This document shows positions 61,948 through 64,000 of a DNA stretch of 64,000 nucleotides, piece by piece (positions within the stretch are counted from its first letter, which is position 1; each line of letters opens with the position of its first letter). The translations under genes and the position numbers were made by a program. The DNA is from Isoperla grammatica (lineage: Eukaryota; Arthropoda; Insecta; Plecoptera; Perlodidae), in the NCBI GenBank assembly GCA_945910005.1, contig OX246741.1, positions 2,749,946 to 2,813,945 of the forward strand, in the 5' to 3' direction. The notes below the pieces were generated by a model. It did no database searches. It saw only the letters and a list, made by a program, of their open reading frames with translations, and was not told where the DNA came from.

Positions 61948-63818
61948 CAGCACTCAACCTTGTATAACGAGCGTTAGTGAAGCTTGAATGGCTCCGTGTT
62001 ATCGTATTGCCACATCACTTGGCGCAACACCCATGATGCATTGCGCGCAGAACACAGTAAACCTTGAGCAAGGTCTAGGTGGCGTCGATACATCGGGTTT
62101 CTATGCTAATGAAGCGTCACTTATGAAATTTATTTCCTTATTGATGTTACCTCAGACAAAACCACGTGCCTATTAAAATCTCGCAACAGTCTCCTTTTGT
62201 CAGCAAATTTCCTTTATTAGGCCCCCTCATTTCCTTGGTCGTACCTCCAGGACTCCAGTTCCCGACCGCAGATTCAACGCCCTCTCCATTTTGAAAAGTG
62301 ACAGCTCTGACAGACATCCAGCTAACAAAATACCTTTGAAGGTAAAAGAAAAATGAACTAAGCTGGGCTCTGCTGGGGTTTCTCACCCTCCACCCCCGGG
62401 CAGCTACATTAGGGGGTGCGCGCTACAAGGGCGTAAGTCACGTGGCTGCCTGAGACGACCATTTCATGTTGTGTTCCAGGGAGGGAAGTTGATTTGTTTA
62501 ACTTTCAACACAGTCAAAACTATAAGTTATTACTGAAGCCTGAAGTTAATGTTGTCTCCATGGCAACCACCAATCAAAACCCTTGAAATCCTCCAAATAG
62601 CTTAATTGCTACAAATAACTTTCTTATTAAGAGATTGCAAGACTTGACCTAAGTTTATTTTACTGCATAGTACAGTGAACAACATAAACAAGTAACCATT
62701 CTATTGTTGGTTCTGGAGTATTGTTGTAGCGCGCATATCGATAGCATATTGACACGTAAACATGTCTTATAACGTTATCATGCTATTTGAAAGCCAATTC
62801 CATTTCGGCGCTTGATGTACAGAATAGCGGGGTTTCAAAAATGCACTTTTATAGCACAGCCTGGTTGATTGAAACGCTTGGCAGTGCTTCAGTGGCAATG
62901 ACAGCTACTCGAACCGAAGTATTCAGGTGAATTGACTTGGTCTTTGCCCAGTAAATACAAAAAGAAAACCTACTACGCGAGTCACAGTCGAATGCAATTA
63001 TAGAAATGTAAGGGAATATTACGTACAGAGAATTGAGAATTGATTAAGCCAAGTCTCTGACCTGGAAATGTATTATTAATAAAGGTATAACTCGAAGTAG
63101 TAGTAGTACATAATGTCAAAGTGAATTTTATTGAGAATTTAATAACGTGTCGCAAAAAAAATATAATACGAATGATTTAACAAATAGTCCAACAAAAAAT
63201 ATACTTCTTGGCTCGTTGGGCAAGATGAATAAAGTAATGAAAATGTCGGACGTTTCGGTATGATAGCTCCGTGCATCTTCAGCGAGACTGAATCTAAGCC
63301 GGATCAAGTTTACGAGCGCGTCCAGCCATCCAGATTCTTTGATGACAAATGTGTTCGAAGCGACGGACGTATTCATATCCTGGACGGGCTCATCTCACAA
63401 GTAAGACTTACTTTATTACACTGACCGCTAAGGCTCAGAGCAAGTGGCCATGCAAAGCGCAGAGTGGTGTGATCATATTTATAAGTTATGACCTGAATCT
63501 TACCGATGAAGGATTCGTATATACTCGCAGACGATATATTGCACTTCAGCGTGTTTTTGTTCTAATATTCCCAACACTTGAGAAATAATAACGTATCCAA
63601 TTTATTTTATCATAATTAGGACAGAACTCGCAAATTCATCCTACTGAATATAGGGTCGTTATTGGTTCTATTGTGTGATCAGAATTATGACAAAACTCAA
63701 TTCCAGATTTCGGAACTTGAATCCAGTCACAACATAATTCATTCAACATTCAAAGTGATCAACCTTGATCTGTCCACTTGATCATAGCACACAGTGACAT
63801 ACATAAAATAGTAAAGAT
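61948..63818. other. Unassigned AT-rich sequence
   Basis: No gene or mobile element is recognised. Frames of about 80 codons have no motif. Confidence 0.45.
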
Positions 63819-63856
63819 AAAATAATAATAAAAATAATATAATAATAATAATAATA
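63819..63856. repeat. (ATA)n microsatellite
   Basis: AATAATAAT repeats with one AAAATAATAT interruption, about 38 bp. Confidence 0.92.
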
Positions 63857-64000
63857 CATTTTAAGTTTGGTCCTACTTAGTAAAGCAGCGTAATAACTAA
63901 CATCACTAACATTGCTCTTATAGCTCGTGCATGATGGGGTAATATTGTACGGTAATAATGAAGTATGAGCCAGTGTATGTATATCGACTCCGCTGTTCTT

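Overview
This is a 64 kb piece of AT-rich animal nuclear DNA. It carries interspersed retroposon relics, microsatellites, foldback elements and long homopolymer G/C runs, and no gene-dense segment. The two recognisable coding relics are C-terminal ends of non-LTR (LINE) retrotransposons of the kind common in arthropods. Together with tRNA-derived SINEs this suggests an arthropod, perhaps an early-branching or hemimetabolous insect. That placement is inference, and I cannot name the species. I find no host protein-coding exon, rRNA, intact tRNA gene, operon or CRISPR array that I can support. Nearly all open frames are 60-100 codons, as expected by chance.

Layout: 1-5.4 kb is unique-looking AT-rich DNA with GA, GACA and CTCCAG repeats. 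The 5.4-7.9 kb segment is a nest of repeats: a reverse-strand SINE (called SINE-A here), a GC-rich patch, a 5'-truncated LINE end with an (AAAT)n tail, a 165-bp foldback with two internal hairpins, then a second SINE-A. The 8.5-16.2 kb segment holds tandem arrays: 14-bp x6, 8-bp x45, 11-bp x8, a 288-bp duplication and a degenerate GAC/GATG-rich array. The 20.9-22.9 kb segment holds SINE-A, a roughly 365-bp full-length imperfect palindrome, a reverse SINE-B, a small nested hairpin and one copy of a palindromic MITE. The second MITE copy lies in the opposite orientation at 29.5 kb with a 3-bp target duplication. A second LINE C-terminus is at 31.1-31.7 kb.

From 35 to 64 kb the sequence is mostly unrecognised AT-rich DNA. 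It contains a perfect 39-bp palindrome (39.5 kb), a 27-bp minisatellite (37 kb), a poly(C)/poly(G) inverted pair (52.6 kb), further SINE-A copies (52.2, 54.1, 55.6 and 61.8 kb), a second SINE-B (49.7 kb) and a 69-bp in-frame duplication (58.0 kb).

No genes act together here. The interest lies in the repeat biology: several independent structures able to form long hairpins, two undescribed-looking SINE families, and an excess of long G/C homopolymers in AT-rich DNA.
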